From: Bacteroidota bacterium
Lineage (GTDB): Bacteria > Bacteroidota > Bacteroidia > Chitinophagales > Chitinophagaceae
DNA: 57,356 nucleotides
NCBI GenBank assembly: GCA_023423835.1
Contig: JAFAEW010000126.1
Location: forward strand, 1-57,356
Reading direction: 5' to 3'
Both the position numbers and the translations under genes were made by a program. Below the pieces are notes generated by a model. The model did no database searches. It saw nothing but the letters and a program-made list of their open reading frames with translations, and was not told the DNA's origin. Within the stretch, counting starts at the first letter, position 1. Each line of letters opens with the position of its first letter. This document shows positions 44,417 to 53,502 of the stretch, piece after piece.

Positions 44417-44872
44417 ATGCAACCTATGGTATTATACAAAGCCTTGTTTCGTGAGCCTTTGCAGGCAAAAGAGGTATATGAGCCCACAACCGTTCAGGAG
44501 GCTTATATGGCGGTTTTTTATTCAATAGTTTTTGCCGATGACGAGCGGACAGAAGAAGAATTAGCTGCGCTAAAACAGGTAATTCTGAGTTTACGCGCAT
44601 TCGAAGGGGAAGACGACGTTTATTATCTGAAAAAAATCCGGGAACTGGCCCAAATCTATCCGCTGAAATCGCTGCTGACGGGAGGATTGAAATTTATTGA
44701 CCCTTCTCAAAGAGCCCAATTATTCTGTTTTTGTACAGAATTAGTGGTAGCCGATGATAAAATTACCGAAGAAGAAAAACAGATTTTAAACTACATCGCC
44801 GACCACAGTGACCTTTCTCCCAGCCTTGCCAACAATATAATTGAGGTTATGCTCATCCGGATGGGAAAGTGA
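44417..44872 (+). CDS. TerB-like protein
   Basis: 151 residues, helical and soluble. It has two copies of the acidic TerB pattern: VFADDERTEEELAALKQ (about 38-54) and VVADDKITEEEKQILNY (about 110-126), each with the DD.xTEEE layout of the TerB/DUF533 fold. TerB domains are linked to tellurite resistance clusters and membrane stress, but no other ter genes are here, so the role is open. Followed 73 bp later by a small membrane-protein gene. Confidence 0.78.
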   Translation: MQPMVLYKALFREPLQAKEVYEPTTVQEAYMAVFYSIVFADDERTEEELAALKQVILSLRAFEGEDDVYYLKKIRELAQIYPLKSLLTGGLKFIDPSQRAQLFCFCTELVVADDKITEEEKQILNYIADHSDLSPSLANNIIEVMLIRMGK

Positions 44873-44945
44873 GGCCGATCCAACAGTTGCTGACTGGCGG
44901 TTAATTGGCACCAAATTTTTGTAATGCTCTTTCAAACAATTATCT

Positions 44946-45227
44946 ATGCCATATAATTCAAGAAACGAAGGGTCTTCCTTAAAAGAAATATTACCGATTG
45001 CATTGACTGCCTGGGGAGCATATTATGTTTTGTCCGGATTAAAAACACTTGGAATAAAAGCGATGCTTCAAACTGCGTTGGGAGGATGGATGGTTTACAG
45101 GGGAATGCAGGGATTCAGCGATTACGACGCTGACAATCGCGGAGAGTTGTTGTTTGATGAGGATTCTGATCCTTATATTGAGGAAACGGATGTGATCGTT
45201 ATTTCCGAAGATCCTACCCTGGAATAA
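44946..45227 (+). CDS. small membrane protein, DUF2892-like
   Basis: 93 residues. Two short hydrophobic stretches (LPIALTAWGAYYVLSGL and KAMLQTALGGWMVYRGM) with small residues, then an acidic tail (DYDADNRGELLFDEDSDPYIEETDV). The repeat-like Gly-rich helices recall DUF2892 inner-membrane proteins. Function unknown. Its last 14 bases overlap the end of the convergent MpaB-like gene. Confidence 0.65.
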   Translation: MPYNSRNEGSSLKEILPIALTAWGAYYVLSGLKTLGIKAMLQTALGGWMVYRGMQGFSDYDADNRGELLFDEDSDPYIEETDVIVISEDPTLE

Positions 45228-45978
45228 GATCAAGTTCCTTTATCCGAGTTTTATAACCAGAAGGCAGGATAAGCGATTTGATGACGACGTCCATCCGCAT
45301 CAACCGGCTCACTTTGTAAAGGATTATTACGGGTTTGAACAGACTTATCCTTCCCGGATTGAGGAGTTCATTTACCATCGGAGGCAGCACAAGCAACTGG
45401 GATTGCAGTAACACAAAATATCTTGTCAGTCCGAGGTGCTTCTTGTATTGGCAGAACAGGTCGCGTGTAAAATCGCTGACTTCCAGGTCATTTCGCATGT
45501 GAAGCCATCTTTCGGATTGCCATTCGTCATAATCTTCCGGAAGGTGAGAAATATTCATATGGTGTCCTACTTTTGCAAACACAGAAAATACCTCCTCTTT
45601 TTCTTCCCTGCACAGTTTCCGTTCGAGTAACTCATAAGACCTGATAGAATAATCAATCAGCATGTAGAGCACGTCGCGGTATGCCCAGCCGGGAATCGGA
45701 TATCCGCGGCTTTTTTCGAGTGTCCCATGAATGTTATTGATTTTTCGAATTGCTTTTTCTGCTTCAGTCTGGGGAGAAAAGACGATGTCACGTGCATAAG
45801 CAACCGTTGAAAAAAGCCGTCCCAGCGGATCGGCCGGTAATTTGCCGGTATAGTAAAGCCAATCCACGGCCTTATTCAAGGCAAATTCGGCGGCTGCGCC
45901 GGCAAAAATAAAAAGGATAGTGTCTGACTTTCCCCAAATTTCCCGCACGATAGAATCCTCTCTTACAAAATATTCCAT
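45214..45978 (-). CDS. MpaB/DUF2236 family oxygenase-like protein
   Basis: 254 residues, mostly helical. Features of DUF2236, the family of the MpaB oxygenase and the latex-clearing protein: N-terminal VREIWGKSDTILFIFAGAAAEFAL, ARDIVFSPQTEAEKAIRKINNIHGT, the YPIPGWAYRDVLYMLIDYSIRSYELL segment, GHHMNISHLPEDYDEWQ, and RNDLEVSDFTRDLF. Members bind heme b and cleave C=C bonds in some cases; which substrate applies here is unknown. No signal peptide. It is convergent with the small DUF2892-like gene. Confidence 0.82.
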   Translation of the reverse strand: MEYFVREDSIVREIWGKSDTILFIFAGAAAEFALNKAVDWLYYTGKLPADPLGRLFSTVAYARDIVFSPQTEAEKAIRKINNIHGTLEKSRGYPIPGWAYRDVLYMLIDYSIRSYELLERKLCREEKEEVFSVFAKVGHHMNISHLPEDYDEWQSERWLHMRNDLEVSDFTRDLFCQYKKHLGLTRYFVLLQSQLLVLPPMVNELLNPGRISLFKPVIILYKVSRLMRMDVVIKSLILPSGYKTRIKELDLIPG

Positions 45979-46018
45979 TGTATAGCGTTTTAAGGGGCAA
46001 CCGCTGCATCAAAGGCTG

Positions 46019-46225
46019 TTATTCTACCTCCACGCTTTTTGATGTGTCGGGATTTGAAACCGCCGAATCGGACATACTCGGAAAGGTTGCATTTGTATTA
46101 TTGGGAGCAGGACCGGTTGGAGTGGTATCATAAACCGGCGTTTCGTGTTTTTCATTTCCCGAATTACATGCATATCCAGATAAAATAACCGACAGGAGTA
46201 AAATTCCAAAACTCATTTTTCGCAT
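46019..46225 (-). CDS. small Pro/Thr-rich lipoprotein
   Basis: 68 residues from the ATG at 46225 (MRKMSFGILLLSVIL), chosen because it gives a normal lipoprotein signal ending GYACNSG; an ATG at 46288 would add 21 unrelated residues. The mature part is a disordered, acidic, Thr/Pro/Asn-rich tail (TTPTGPAPNNTNATFP) without a fold. Divergent from a similar small lipoprotein gene 98 bp away. Function unknown. Confidence 0.68.
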   Translation of the reverse strand: MRKMSFGILLLSVILSGYACNSGNEKHETPVYDTTPTGPAPNNTNATFPSMSDSAVSNPDTSKSVEVE

Positions 46226-46323
46226 AACTGTTTTACCTGTATCCAATAAAATATAATGCCATTTAGCAAAATTGGTTACCCTTGGCAAAATTGTTGAAGT
46301 TTCATTTCTTAAAAACGTTAATT

Positions 46324-46533
46324 ATGAAAATTACTACACTCCTGCTCTGCCTGATGTTTATGCTTTCCTGCAGTAATTATGGCGATAAATCCGCTGCACA
46401 TGTAGATTCCTTAAACACGGGCGACACCCCCATGATGGACGTGAATAACGGTTCGGCCGTAGTGCCTGAGGCAACGAAACCGGTTACCGACACCGCGGCA
46501 ATTCCGGGAGATACAACAGAAATTCAAAAATAA
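46324..46533 (+). CDS. small Thr/Pro-rich lipoprotein
   Basis: 69 residues from the ATG at 46324 (MKITTLLLCLMFML, lipobox LSC); an upstream ATG at 46282 adds 14 residues that look like the region before a promoter. Mature part is disordered and rich in Asp, Thr and Pro (VDSLNTGDTPMMDVNNG, KPVTDTAAIPGDTTE). Mirror-image partner of the lipoprotein at 46019-46225. Its TAA directly abuts the stop of the convergent multiheme cytochrome gene. Function unknown. Confidence 0.68.
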   Translation: MKITTLLLCLMFMLSCSNYGDKSAAHVDSLNTGDTPMMDVNNGSAVVPEATKPVTDTAAIPGDTTEIQK

Positions 46534-48756
46534 TCAGAGTCTGAGAGCGGAAAATATACTTTGGTATTGCGGATTTTGCGGATCATTTTGTTTCAGAAAA
46601 TTGGCATACGGCAACGCTTTTTTCGGCATTTTTTGCGTCAGATAAAAATAAGCAAGTGCATAATGAAGATCGGGGTTCATGGGCGCAATTTTTAGTCCCG
46701 CTGTGAAGCTGTTTTCTGCTTCCAAGTTTTTCTTCAGTTGCATCAGCAATAGTCCGTAGTTGTAATACAACCTGGGATCGGTTGAAGACAAGGCCACTGC
46801 CTTTTTAAAATTCAAAAGCGCCTGAGCGGTATCCTTCATTTCAATATTTAACAACGCCAAATTGTAGCTTACCCGGTCACTCTTTGGATCGATCTTCTGC
46901 GCCTGCTGCAGTTGATACAGGGCTGCCTGATTTTGCATTTCCTCATTATACACAGTGGCAAGATTTAACCTCGCATAGTTGAGCATGCTGTCTTTCTGAA
47001 TACTCCTCAAATAAAATTTTATGGCAGCGGCATTATCACCTGTATGAACAAAATAATCGGCAAGCATGGAACTTCCAACAGCAAAATCTGCCTGATTGGT
47101 GAGGTAATTATACAGTTCATTTTTCGCGGCCGAAAAAGCCGCAGCATATTGGGATGGGAACTGTTCTGCCGGAATGGAGAGAAAAAGGTCGGCGGCGGCC
47201 ACCCTTACGGCTCTTACCTTATCGGATAATAAAGGTAATGCGTTGTTGCTGAAGGAGGGAACGGGATAGTTGGCGAGCCCCCGAAGCGCCCGGTATCTTA
47301 CTTGTGCATCAGGATCCTGCAGGGATTGGATCAGCGTATTCAGACTGTTCTGGCTGTTGACATTCCCGAGATAAAAAGCAGCAGTGGCTTTTATGATGGA
47401 AGGGATTGCCGTATCTTTATTCAGCTTAACCAAATGTCCTTCGCTTTCATTGTTGAGCAGACTTCCGGGAATAAGATCTTCTGCAAAATGGTATTTTCTG
47501 TTTGGACCGTACCACTTGTCAACAGCGTCCGCAGCCCACTGCATCGATTTGTCTTTATGACAATCATTACACGCATTCGGCGTTTGATATTTCACGGAAA
47601 GATCAGGCCTCGGCACCCTGAAACTGTGGTCATGCCGTTCATCAACTTCCATAAAGGTTCTGGTTGGCATGTGGCAACTGATACATTGCGAGGCCACGGT
47701 ATTGGTGGCGTGAAATGTATGGCCGGGATCATCAAAAGACTTTCCGTGGCACTGAAGACAAAGATTATTGGTGGTAAACAAAACCCTTCCGGTGTGTGGA
47801 TTGTGGCAGTTACTGCATTTTACATTGTGCCGGTACATTTTGCTTTGCAAAAATGAAGTATGGATAAAATCCTCCAACTTTACCTGCCCGTCAGCATAAA
47901 AACGTTCGTCGGTTGGAATTTCAGGAATGAAGTTATCCAGCAATTCGCCCGACGCAATCATATTACTTCCCACTTCCATTCTTACTGCATGACAGGGTGC
48001 ACAACTATTGATCTCAGCGGTCTGTGTCGGATTGGCGCCCATAACGAGATAACTATTGGCAATCTTCCTGCCTTCCTTAAAGTCGTTGCCATTTACGTAA
48101 TCAATATGGTTTTTCCCCGCTCCGTGGCAGGATTCGCAACTCACGTTCACGGTTTTATAGGTGGTATGATAGCTGTCGGATTCTAAATTGTAATTTTTCT
48201 TAAGATCGGTACTGTGGCAGTATGCGCACATTGTATTCCAGTTTTGACCGTTTCCTGTCCAATGAATCCATTCGTTTGGCGTTATCTTTTGACCGCTGTA
48301 TTGGTGAAACCATTGTTTTTTTTCGATATCCCAGCAAACTCTTGTTGCCTGCATTTTTCCACCGGGGAATTCTACGAGATATTGTTGCAATGGGCGATAG
48401 CCGAATGTATATTTTACCTCGTAATCGTGCAGGTTTCCATCTTCACCCTGCGTTTTGATCATAAATTTTCCATCTTTTCTATAGAAAGTTGATGTGATCC
48501 CATCAGCGGTATAGGTAACATTGTTGAAATCGCCCGCCACCGTTGAATCGTTTGCCGGCAGCATGGCGTGGTAATGATCCGACAGTTTCCAGTCATTGAA
48601 TTCTGACGTATGGCAGGATTGACATTTTGCATCTCCCACAAATTCATTGGGTTCAGTTGAAGTCTTTTCGCTGGCGGGACTGCATTGTTGCAGAAACAGT
48701 CCTCCTGCAATGATTGCAACAGATAGTAATATAACAAAGAGATTAATTTTCTTCAT
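46534..48756 (-). CDS. octaheme c-type cytochrome with HEAT-like and TPR regions
   Basis: 740 residues with an N-terminal hydrophobic anchor (1-25, possibly a lipid site at Cys25, though the lipobox LQQC is poor). Eight CxxCH heme motifs lie between about residues 45 and 395: CQSCH, CAYCH, CESCH, CAPCH, CSNCH, CLQCH, CISCH and CNDCH. The next part (about 440-560) has HEAT-like pairs (DAQVRYRALRGLANYPVP, KVRAVRVAAADLFLS), and about 585-735 holds four or five TPRs (YARLNLATVYNEEMQNQAALYQL, YYNYGLLLMQLKKNLEAENSF). It resembles the cytochrome c554-like multihemes of Bacteroidota; likely periplasmic electron transfer with a protein-binding tail. The partner oxidoreductase is not in the window. Confidence 0.9.
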   Translation of the reverse strand: MKKINLFVILLSVAIIAGGLFLQQCSPASEKTSTEPNEFVGDAKCQSCHTSEFNDWKLSDHYHAMLPANDSTVAGDFNNVTYTADGITSTFYRKDGKFMIKTQGEDGNLHDYEVKYTFGYRPLQQYLVEFPGGKMQATRVCWDIEKKQWFHQYSGQKITPNEWIHWTGNGQNWNTMCAYCHSTDLKKNYNLESDSYHTTYKTVNVSCESCHGAGKNHIDYVNGNDFKEGRKIANSYLVMGANPTQTAEINSCAPCHAVRMEVGSNMIASGELLDNFIPEIPTDERFYADGQVKLEDFIHTSFLQSKMYRHNVKCSNCHNPHTGRVLFTTNNLCLQCHGKSFDDPGHTFHATNTVASQCISCHMPTRTFMEVDERHDHSFRVPRPDLSVKYQTPNACNDCHKDKSMQWAADAVDKWYGPNRKYHFAEDLIPGSLLNNESEGHLVKLNKDTAIPSIIKATAAFYLGNVNSQNSLNTLIQSLQDPDAQVRYRALRGLANYPVPSFSNNALPLLSDKVRAVRVAAADLFLSIPAEQFPSQYAAAFSAAKNELYNYLTNQADFAVGSSMLADYFVHTGDNAAAIKFYLRSIQKDSMLNYARLNLATVYNEEMQNQAALYQLQQAQKIDPKSDRVSYNLALLNIEMKDTAQALLNFKKAVALSSTDPRLYYNYGLLLMQLKKNLEAENSFTAGLKIAPMNPDLHYALAYFYLTQKMPKKALPYANFLKQNDPQNPQYQSIFSALRL

Positions 48757-48953
48757 TCGTTCAGCAGTTGATATTCCGGACTAAAGTAAGGACAAAGAAA
48801 CGACTAATAAAATACGTTCCCCTTAAAATCAGAAAAAAGAAATCTGTTTAATTTGCTTCATCCATTAAACCAATGGCCGTTTTAGTTGTCCTAAAGAGCG
48901 TTGTTGTAACTGAAGTTATTAAAACGGGGGTAATAATTCAATCGCAGCAGGTT

Positions 48954-48983
48954 AAAGGCATTTTGAGCAATCAGAATGCCTTT
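48954..48983 (-). terminator. probable terminator after the smc-linked operon
   Basis: 9-bp stem AAAGGCATT (48954-48962) with AATGCCTTT (48975-48983) directly after the stop of the DUF486 gene on the minus strand. The T-run on that strand is short, so it may be weak. The rest of the 227-bp gap to the cytochrome gene shows nothing else I can name. Confidence 0.55.
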
Positions 48984-49310
48984 TTATTTAAAAGCGAAAT
49001 AAACTGCGCCTAAAATGAAAAGGAAGGAAATGGCATATTTCCATTGAAGCGGTTCCTTCAAATACACGACCGCGAAGATGCAGAATATCGCCAGCGTGAT
49101 CACTTCCTGGATAATTTTCAACTGATAGCCGCTCCATCCGCTTAAAAATCCGGTTCTGTTGGCCGGTACGGTAAGACAATATTCAAATAAAGCTATTCCC
49201 CAGCTTATCAGAATAACTTTCCAGAGTGCAACGTTGGTAGCTTTCAGATGCCAGTACCAGGCAATGGTCATAAACATATTTGAAACAATCAACAAGCCTA
49301 CGGTTTTCAT
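48984..49310 (-). CDS. DUF486 family small membrane protein
   Basis: 108 residues, four membrane helices, covering the whole DUF486 layout: MKTVGLLIVSNMFMTIAWYWHL, ILISWGIALFEYCLTVPANR, YQLKIIQEVITLAIFCIFAVVY and KYAISFLFILGAVYFAFK. The family is distantly like small multidrug-resistance (EmrE-type) transporters; its function is unknown. Its ATG abuts the stop of the DUF3592-like gene, so the two are translationally linked. Confidence 0.9.
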   Translation of the reverse strand: MKTVGLLIVSNMFMTIAWYWHLKATNVALWKVILISWGIALFEYCLTVPANRTGFLSGWSGYQLKIIQEVITLAIFCIFAVVYLKEPLQWKYAISFLFILGAVYFAFK

Positions 49311-49778
49311 CTATAAGTCGTATTTTCTTCTTTTGGGATGCCCGTCTTCCAGTTGCCCGATCAAAGCTTCCGGAGTGGGATTGCTGGTAATAGAAAGGGC
49401 GGCAAAAATGCCAAGACCGAGTACAATCAAGGAAAACAACAGCTCACCCCATCTGAACCAGTAGCCCCAAAGTCCATAAACTCCTGCTCTCACCGGGCTC
49501 GAAGGTTCATAAATCACGGGAACCGTTTCACCTTCTTTGTAGGATCTCAATAAATAGGCGGCATTGAAGGAATCGGTTTGGCCCTCATGGTGGAAAAAAA
49601 CATAGGGCTGTCTTGTATCATGCAGGCTGTCGCGGGTAAAATGAACCGTTCCTTTTGTCTTCAGTCCATCAAAATAATCGGGTTGCCGGGAGAAGAAGAT
49701 GTACAACACGAAACAGACGACATACAATATAATCGCAAATCTTATCAACGTTCGAATTTGAAATAAAGGTAATTGCAA
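49311..49778 (-). CDS. DUF3592-like membrane protein
   Basis: 155 residues from a TTG start; there is no ATG anywhere in the frame, so a non-ATG start is required. An N-terminal helix (about 13-28) and a C-terminal helix (about 115-135) flank an extracytoplasmic beta domain with YLLRSYKEGETVPVIYEPSSPVRAGV, the DUF3592 pattern (a value-of-y strand then GxxVPVxYxPxxP). Function unknown. It begins 24 bp after smc ends on the same strand and abuts the DUF486 gene. Confidence 0.75.
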   Translation of the reverse strand: MQLPLFQIRTLIRFAIILYVVCFVLYIFFSRQPDYFDGLKTKGTVHFTRDSLHDTRQPYVFFHHEGQTDSFNAAYLLRSYKEGETVPVIYEPSSPVRAGVYGLWGYWFRWGELLFSLIVLGLGIFAALSITSNPTPEALIGQLEDGHPKRRKYDL

Positions 49779-49802
49779 ATACTTAATCCATCTTTGTAAA
49801 TG

Positions 49803-52800
49803 TTATGCCCAACTCCGGAAATCAACGGGCACCAGCTTACTCACTCCCGCCTCCTGCATGGTAACCCCGTAAATAACATCTACCGTACTCATGGTCGTTT
49901 TGTTGTGTGTAACAATTATGAACTGCGAATTCTCACTGAATTGCTGAATCATTTTGGTAAATTTTCCCACATTGGCATCATCGAGCGGCGCATCTACTTC
50001 GTCTAAAATACAGAACGGTGCAGGCTTAATCAGATAGATCGCAAATAATAAGGCAGTGGCCGTCAACGTCTTCTCTCCTCCACTTAATTGAGTAATGGAA
50101 GACGGTCGTTTTCCTTTTGGTTTGGCCACAATCTCAATTCCTGTTTCTGCCAGGTTTTCGGGAAGATCCAAAATCAGGTCGGCAGTATCTTCTTCGGTAA
50201 ACAAAGCCTTGAAGACTTTTTGAAAATTGTCTCTTACCCGGTTGAAGGTCTCCAGAAACTGGCGATTTGCCGTTGCTTCCACCTCCTGAATGGTTTGCAT
50301 AAGGCTCTCCTTGGCGTTGACGAGATCATTCTTTTGTTCGAGTATAAACTCAAAACGCTTCTTCATTTCCTGAAAAGCTTCAATCGCGGTTGGATTTATT
50401 TCGCCAATATTTTCCAGCCGTTTCCGCAGCTTGTCAGACATTGCCTGCAACTCTTCCAACTGCAATTGGGTGGTTCGCGGCTGATCGAGAATTTCATTAA
50501 TATCCAGTTTGAATTCCACATTCAAACGCTCCTTCATTCCTGTGAGTTGCAACTTCAATTCGGCCGTCTTTTCTTTGATCTCAAACAAGAGCTGGTCCGC
50601 AAGCTCCTTGCTTTTCACCTTCAGCCGCAGGGCGGACTCTTTTTCCTGTAATTCATTTCTGAGATTGTAATACGTCTGCTCATACTTATTCAATGCTTTT
50701 TCCTGCCCGGCTTTATTTTCAAGGAGGGAGGAATAGGCGGCTTCAGCCTCCTCAATCAATGCGCCGCTACCTGCAATGTTTTCGAGAATCTGCCGGAGTT
50801 GGTCATTATTTTGTTTTATCTGATTGTCGAGCTCTGAAAGCCGGTTTTTGAGGAAACTTAACTCCTGAAGGATACCGTTGATTTTGCTTTGCTGCCGCGT
50901 CAGTTGCAAATTTGACTCGTTGTATTGAACGGAAGCGAGATTATAATCGGCTTCAGACATTTTATAGTCCTGTTCAATTAGCTGCATGTCATCGAGAATC
51001 TGTTTCAGTTGCGAGTTCAGGTTAGAAAATACAGCTCTGGTTTCTGCTATATTATCATTTTCATCCAGTAACCTTTGTTCAAAATCTTCCAGTTTTTGTT
51101 TTGCTGTTGTCTGCGCAGCCTGCAGGTTCTCGATCCTGTTCTTCGCAGCAAATACCTGCTGATTGATTTGCTGCAACGCATTTTCAGTCTGCCGGATCTG
51201 CTGATCCTTTAGACGCTCGTTGTAATCCAAAACCGCTTCATGCTGAATTTTGATCTCCGATTTAAGCGCATTTACTACGGCTTCCTGCAAAATAATTTCA
51301 TCCTGTAGTTTCTCAAGGTTTTTCGCCCGGCCAATCTTTTTGCCTTCAAATAAACCCACACTTCCCCCCGAGAGTGCATATTTTCCCTTTACAAATTTTC
51401 CATTCTTTTCGATCACTACGCTGCCATTCGCGCAGGAAAAATCGAAGTCATTTTCCGAAATAAAAACATTTGCAAGCAGATGCCGGGCAAGTCGCTCATA
51501 CGGCTGGTCCACTTCAATCACGTCCAAAACGGGAATGGTGTTTTCTGGTTGCTGAACAGGCGAATGATGGTTGGCGATGCTGTTCAGGATAAAAAAATTG
51601 GCTTTCCCTTTTTTATTGTCATCGAGCAGGTGAACAGCCTGCATTCCTTCTTCCCAAGTATTTACAACAAAATAATTCAGATAAGGTTCGAGCACATTTT
51701 CCACCGCCCTGCGGTATTCTTCATTTACATAAATTATGTCCGATAGAATCGGTGCATTGGCCTTCCAATCTGAATTGTTGTGCAGAAATTTCATGCTTTC
51801 CGGATACCCTTCCATCGAATCGATCAGACTTTTCAACAAAGCATGTTCATTCCTTTTTGAATCGAGTTTTCTATTTTCTTCGGCCAGTTGCTGGCGTAAT
51901 CCTTCAAGGCTCGACTGAGTTTCGAAAATGAGCTTTTTTGTTTGCTCCTGCTGATTTTGCAATTCATTCAACAGGTCGGCCGTTTCCTCCTTCTGAATTT
52001 CCTTATCCTCGAGTTCTTTCTGAAGTTGGGCAATCTGAACTTCGCGGCTTTGTTGCTCGGCCTGCAGTTGGCTTTGTGCCCGTTGAATATTATGGATGGA
52101 AGTATCTGCCACTGCAACTTTCTTTTCCGCTTCAAACTGTTGTCGCTGTATTTGAAGGTGCTGAGCGCGAAGTACATCTACTTCTTTTCTTTTCGAATCA
52201 AAGACAGACCGCTTATCGGCGAGAAGTTCCTTTTCCATTTCAACTTTCTCCGTCAATTCCTGCAACCGCTCATCTTCGCTGCTTCGCAGCGATTCTTTTT
52301 GACGGATGCTGTCGCTGAAATTTTGCAGTTGTGTTGAACCCTGTTCAAGAAAAGAACGGATCTGCGCTTCTTTTTCCTTCAGATACAACTGTTTCTGATG
52401 GGCGAGATTTTTCTCATTTTCCTTGGTTCGAACGTCCTGCATCACCGCATTAAACAACTGCTGCTGAACCTGAAGCGATTTTTCCATTTCCACAAAATCA
52501 AGCTTCTGCTGTTCCAAAGCAGCTTCCATTGTGGCAATTTCTGCTTCGATTGCAGCTTTCTTGTCGCTCTCATCAGCCTGCCTGGCATTCAGATCGTGAT
52601 AGGTTTGGTTGAAATCTTCCAGCGAAGCCTTTGCAAGTTCAACTGCTATTTCACGGTAATCCTTCTTTATTTCAAAATATCTCTCCGCCTTTTTCGCCTG
52701 ATTTTCAACTGCTTTTAGCTGGTTATTGATTTCAAATAACAAGTCGTCAATCCGGTTCAGATCCTGCTCGGTAGCGTCGAGTTTTTGTTTGGCCTCTTTT

Positions 52801-53321
52801 TTCCTTGTCTTATAAATCGAAATTCCGGCGGCCTGCTCGAGCATTCTCCTTCTGCTGTTGTCTTTATCCTTAATAATGTCGTCAACCATGCCAAGCTCAA
52901 TGATGGCATAACTGTCGTTAGAAATTCCGGTATCGAGAAACAGGTTATGAATGTCTTTGAGCCGGCATTGAACATCGTTTAAACGATATTCGCTCTCCCC
53001 GTTTTTGAAGAACCGGCGGGTAACGGTGATGGTGCTGAATTCGGTAGGAAGCAGATTTCGCGTATTATCGAATGTAAGGCTTACCTCTGCCAGCCCGCTT
53101 GCACTCCTTGATTTACTGCCATTGAAAACAAGCGCTTCAAGATTTTCACTTCTCAGCGCAGAAATCTTTTGTTCACCAATTACCCATCTGATCGCATCGA
53201 CGATATTGCTTTTTCCGCAACCATTGGGGCCTATGATGCCCGTAATCGCCTGATCAAAATTTACAATGGTTTTATCGGCAAAACTCTTAAATCCCTTTAT
53301 TTCCAATGATTTTAATCTCAC
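49803..53321 (-). CDS. smc: chromosome segregation ATPase SMC
   Basis: 1172 residues, full length. ABC-type head: Walker A GPNGCGKSN (31-39) at the N-terminus, signature LSGGEKTL and Walker B FCILDEVDAPLDDAN near the C-terminus. Two long coiled coils (about 170-500 and 670-1010) flank the hinge domain (about 510-640, containing GYPESMKFL and NYFVVNTWEEG). Acts as a homodimer with ScpA and ScpB to organise and separate the chromosome; the scp genes are not in the window. The coiled coils are rich in Gln and Glu. A -7-type element is present 83 bp upstream. Confidence 0.97.
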   Translation of the reverse strand: MRLKSLEIKGFKSFADKTIVNFDQAITGIIGPNGCGKSNIVDAIRWVIGEQKISALRSENLEALVFNGSKSRSASGLAEVSLTFDNTRNLLPTEFSTITVTRRFFKNGESEYRLNDVQCRLKDIHNLFLDTGISNDSYAIIELGMVDDIIKDKDNSRRRMLEQAAGISIYKTRKKEAKQKLDATEQDLNRIDDLLFEINNQLKAVENQAKKAERYFEIKKDYREIAVELAKASLEDFNQTYHDLNARQADESDKKAAIEAEIATMEAALEQQKLDFVEMEKSLQVQQQLFNAVMQDVRTKENEKNLAHQKQLYLKEKEAQIRSFLEQGSTQLQNFSDSIRQKESLRSSEDERLQELTEKVEMEKELLADKRSVFDSKRKEVDVLRAQHLQIQRQQFEAEKKVAVADTSIHNIQRAQSQLQAEQQSREVQIAQLQKELEDKEIQKEETADLLNELQNQQEQTKKLIFETQSSLEGLRQQLAEENRKLDSKRNEHALLKSLIDSMEGYPESMKFLHNNSDWKANAPILSDIIYVNEEYRRAVENVLEPYLNYFVVNTWEEGMQAVHLLDDNKKGKANFFILNSIANHHSPVQQPENTIPVLDVIEVDQPYERLARHLLANVFISENDFDFSCANGSVVIEKNGKFVKGKYALSGGSVGLFEGKKIGRAKNLEKLQDEIILQEAVVNALKSEIKIQHEAVLDYNERLKDQQIRQTENALQQINQQVFAAKNRIENLQAAQTTAKQKLEDFEQRLLDENDNIAETRAVFSNLNSQLKQILDDMQLIEQDYKMSEADYNLASVQYNESNLQLTRQQSKINGILQELSFLKNRLSELDNQIKQNNDQLRQILENIAGSGALIEEAEAAYSSLLENKAGQEKALNKYEQTYYNLRNELQEKESALRLKVKSKELADQLLFEIKEKTAELKLQLTGMKERLNVEFKLDINEILDQPRTTQLQLEELQAMSDKLRKRLENIGEINPTAIEAFQEMKKRFEFILEQKNDLVNAKESLMQTIQEVEATANRQFLETFNRVRDNFQKVFKALFTEEDTADLILDLPENLAETGIEIVAKPKGKRPSSITQLSGGEKTLTATALLFAIYLIKPAPFCILDEVDAPLDDANVGKFTKMIQQFSENSQFIIVTHNKTTMSTVDVIYGVTMQEAGVSKLVPVDFRSWA

Positions 53322-53403
53322 TCCTGTCGGTTTTATACGCTGCGAACTTAAATGAATTCCTTAAAAAACGGATGAACGGAATTCATGTTGTGGAGAAAGG
53401 GTG

Positions 53404-53411
53404 CAAAAATA
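53404..53411 (-). promoter_or_regulatory. candidate -7 box for smc
   Basis: Reads TATTTTTG on the minus strand, an exact TAnnTTTG match, 83 bp upstream of the smc ATG, in the 181-bp gap after the PKD-protein gene. No TTTG at the -33 spacing. Confidence 0.3.
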
Positions 53412-53502
53412 AGCAGAGAGGTGAATGCCGGGATGCATCAGGTAAGCGTATACCTGTTTCACCACTGCTTGAACTGCGATTTTAGCTTCCGGAAATTCAT
53501 TG

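Noticed and set aside
44417..44872. Tellurite resistance system based on the TerB-like gene
   Set aside because: No other ter genes nearby; a lone TerB domain is not a resistance cluster.
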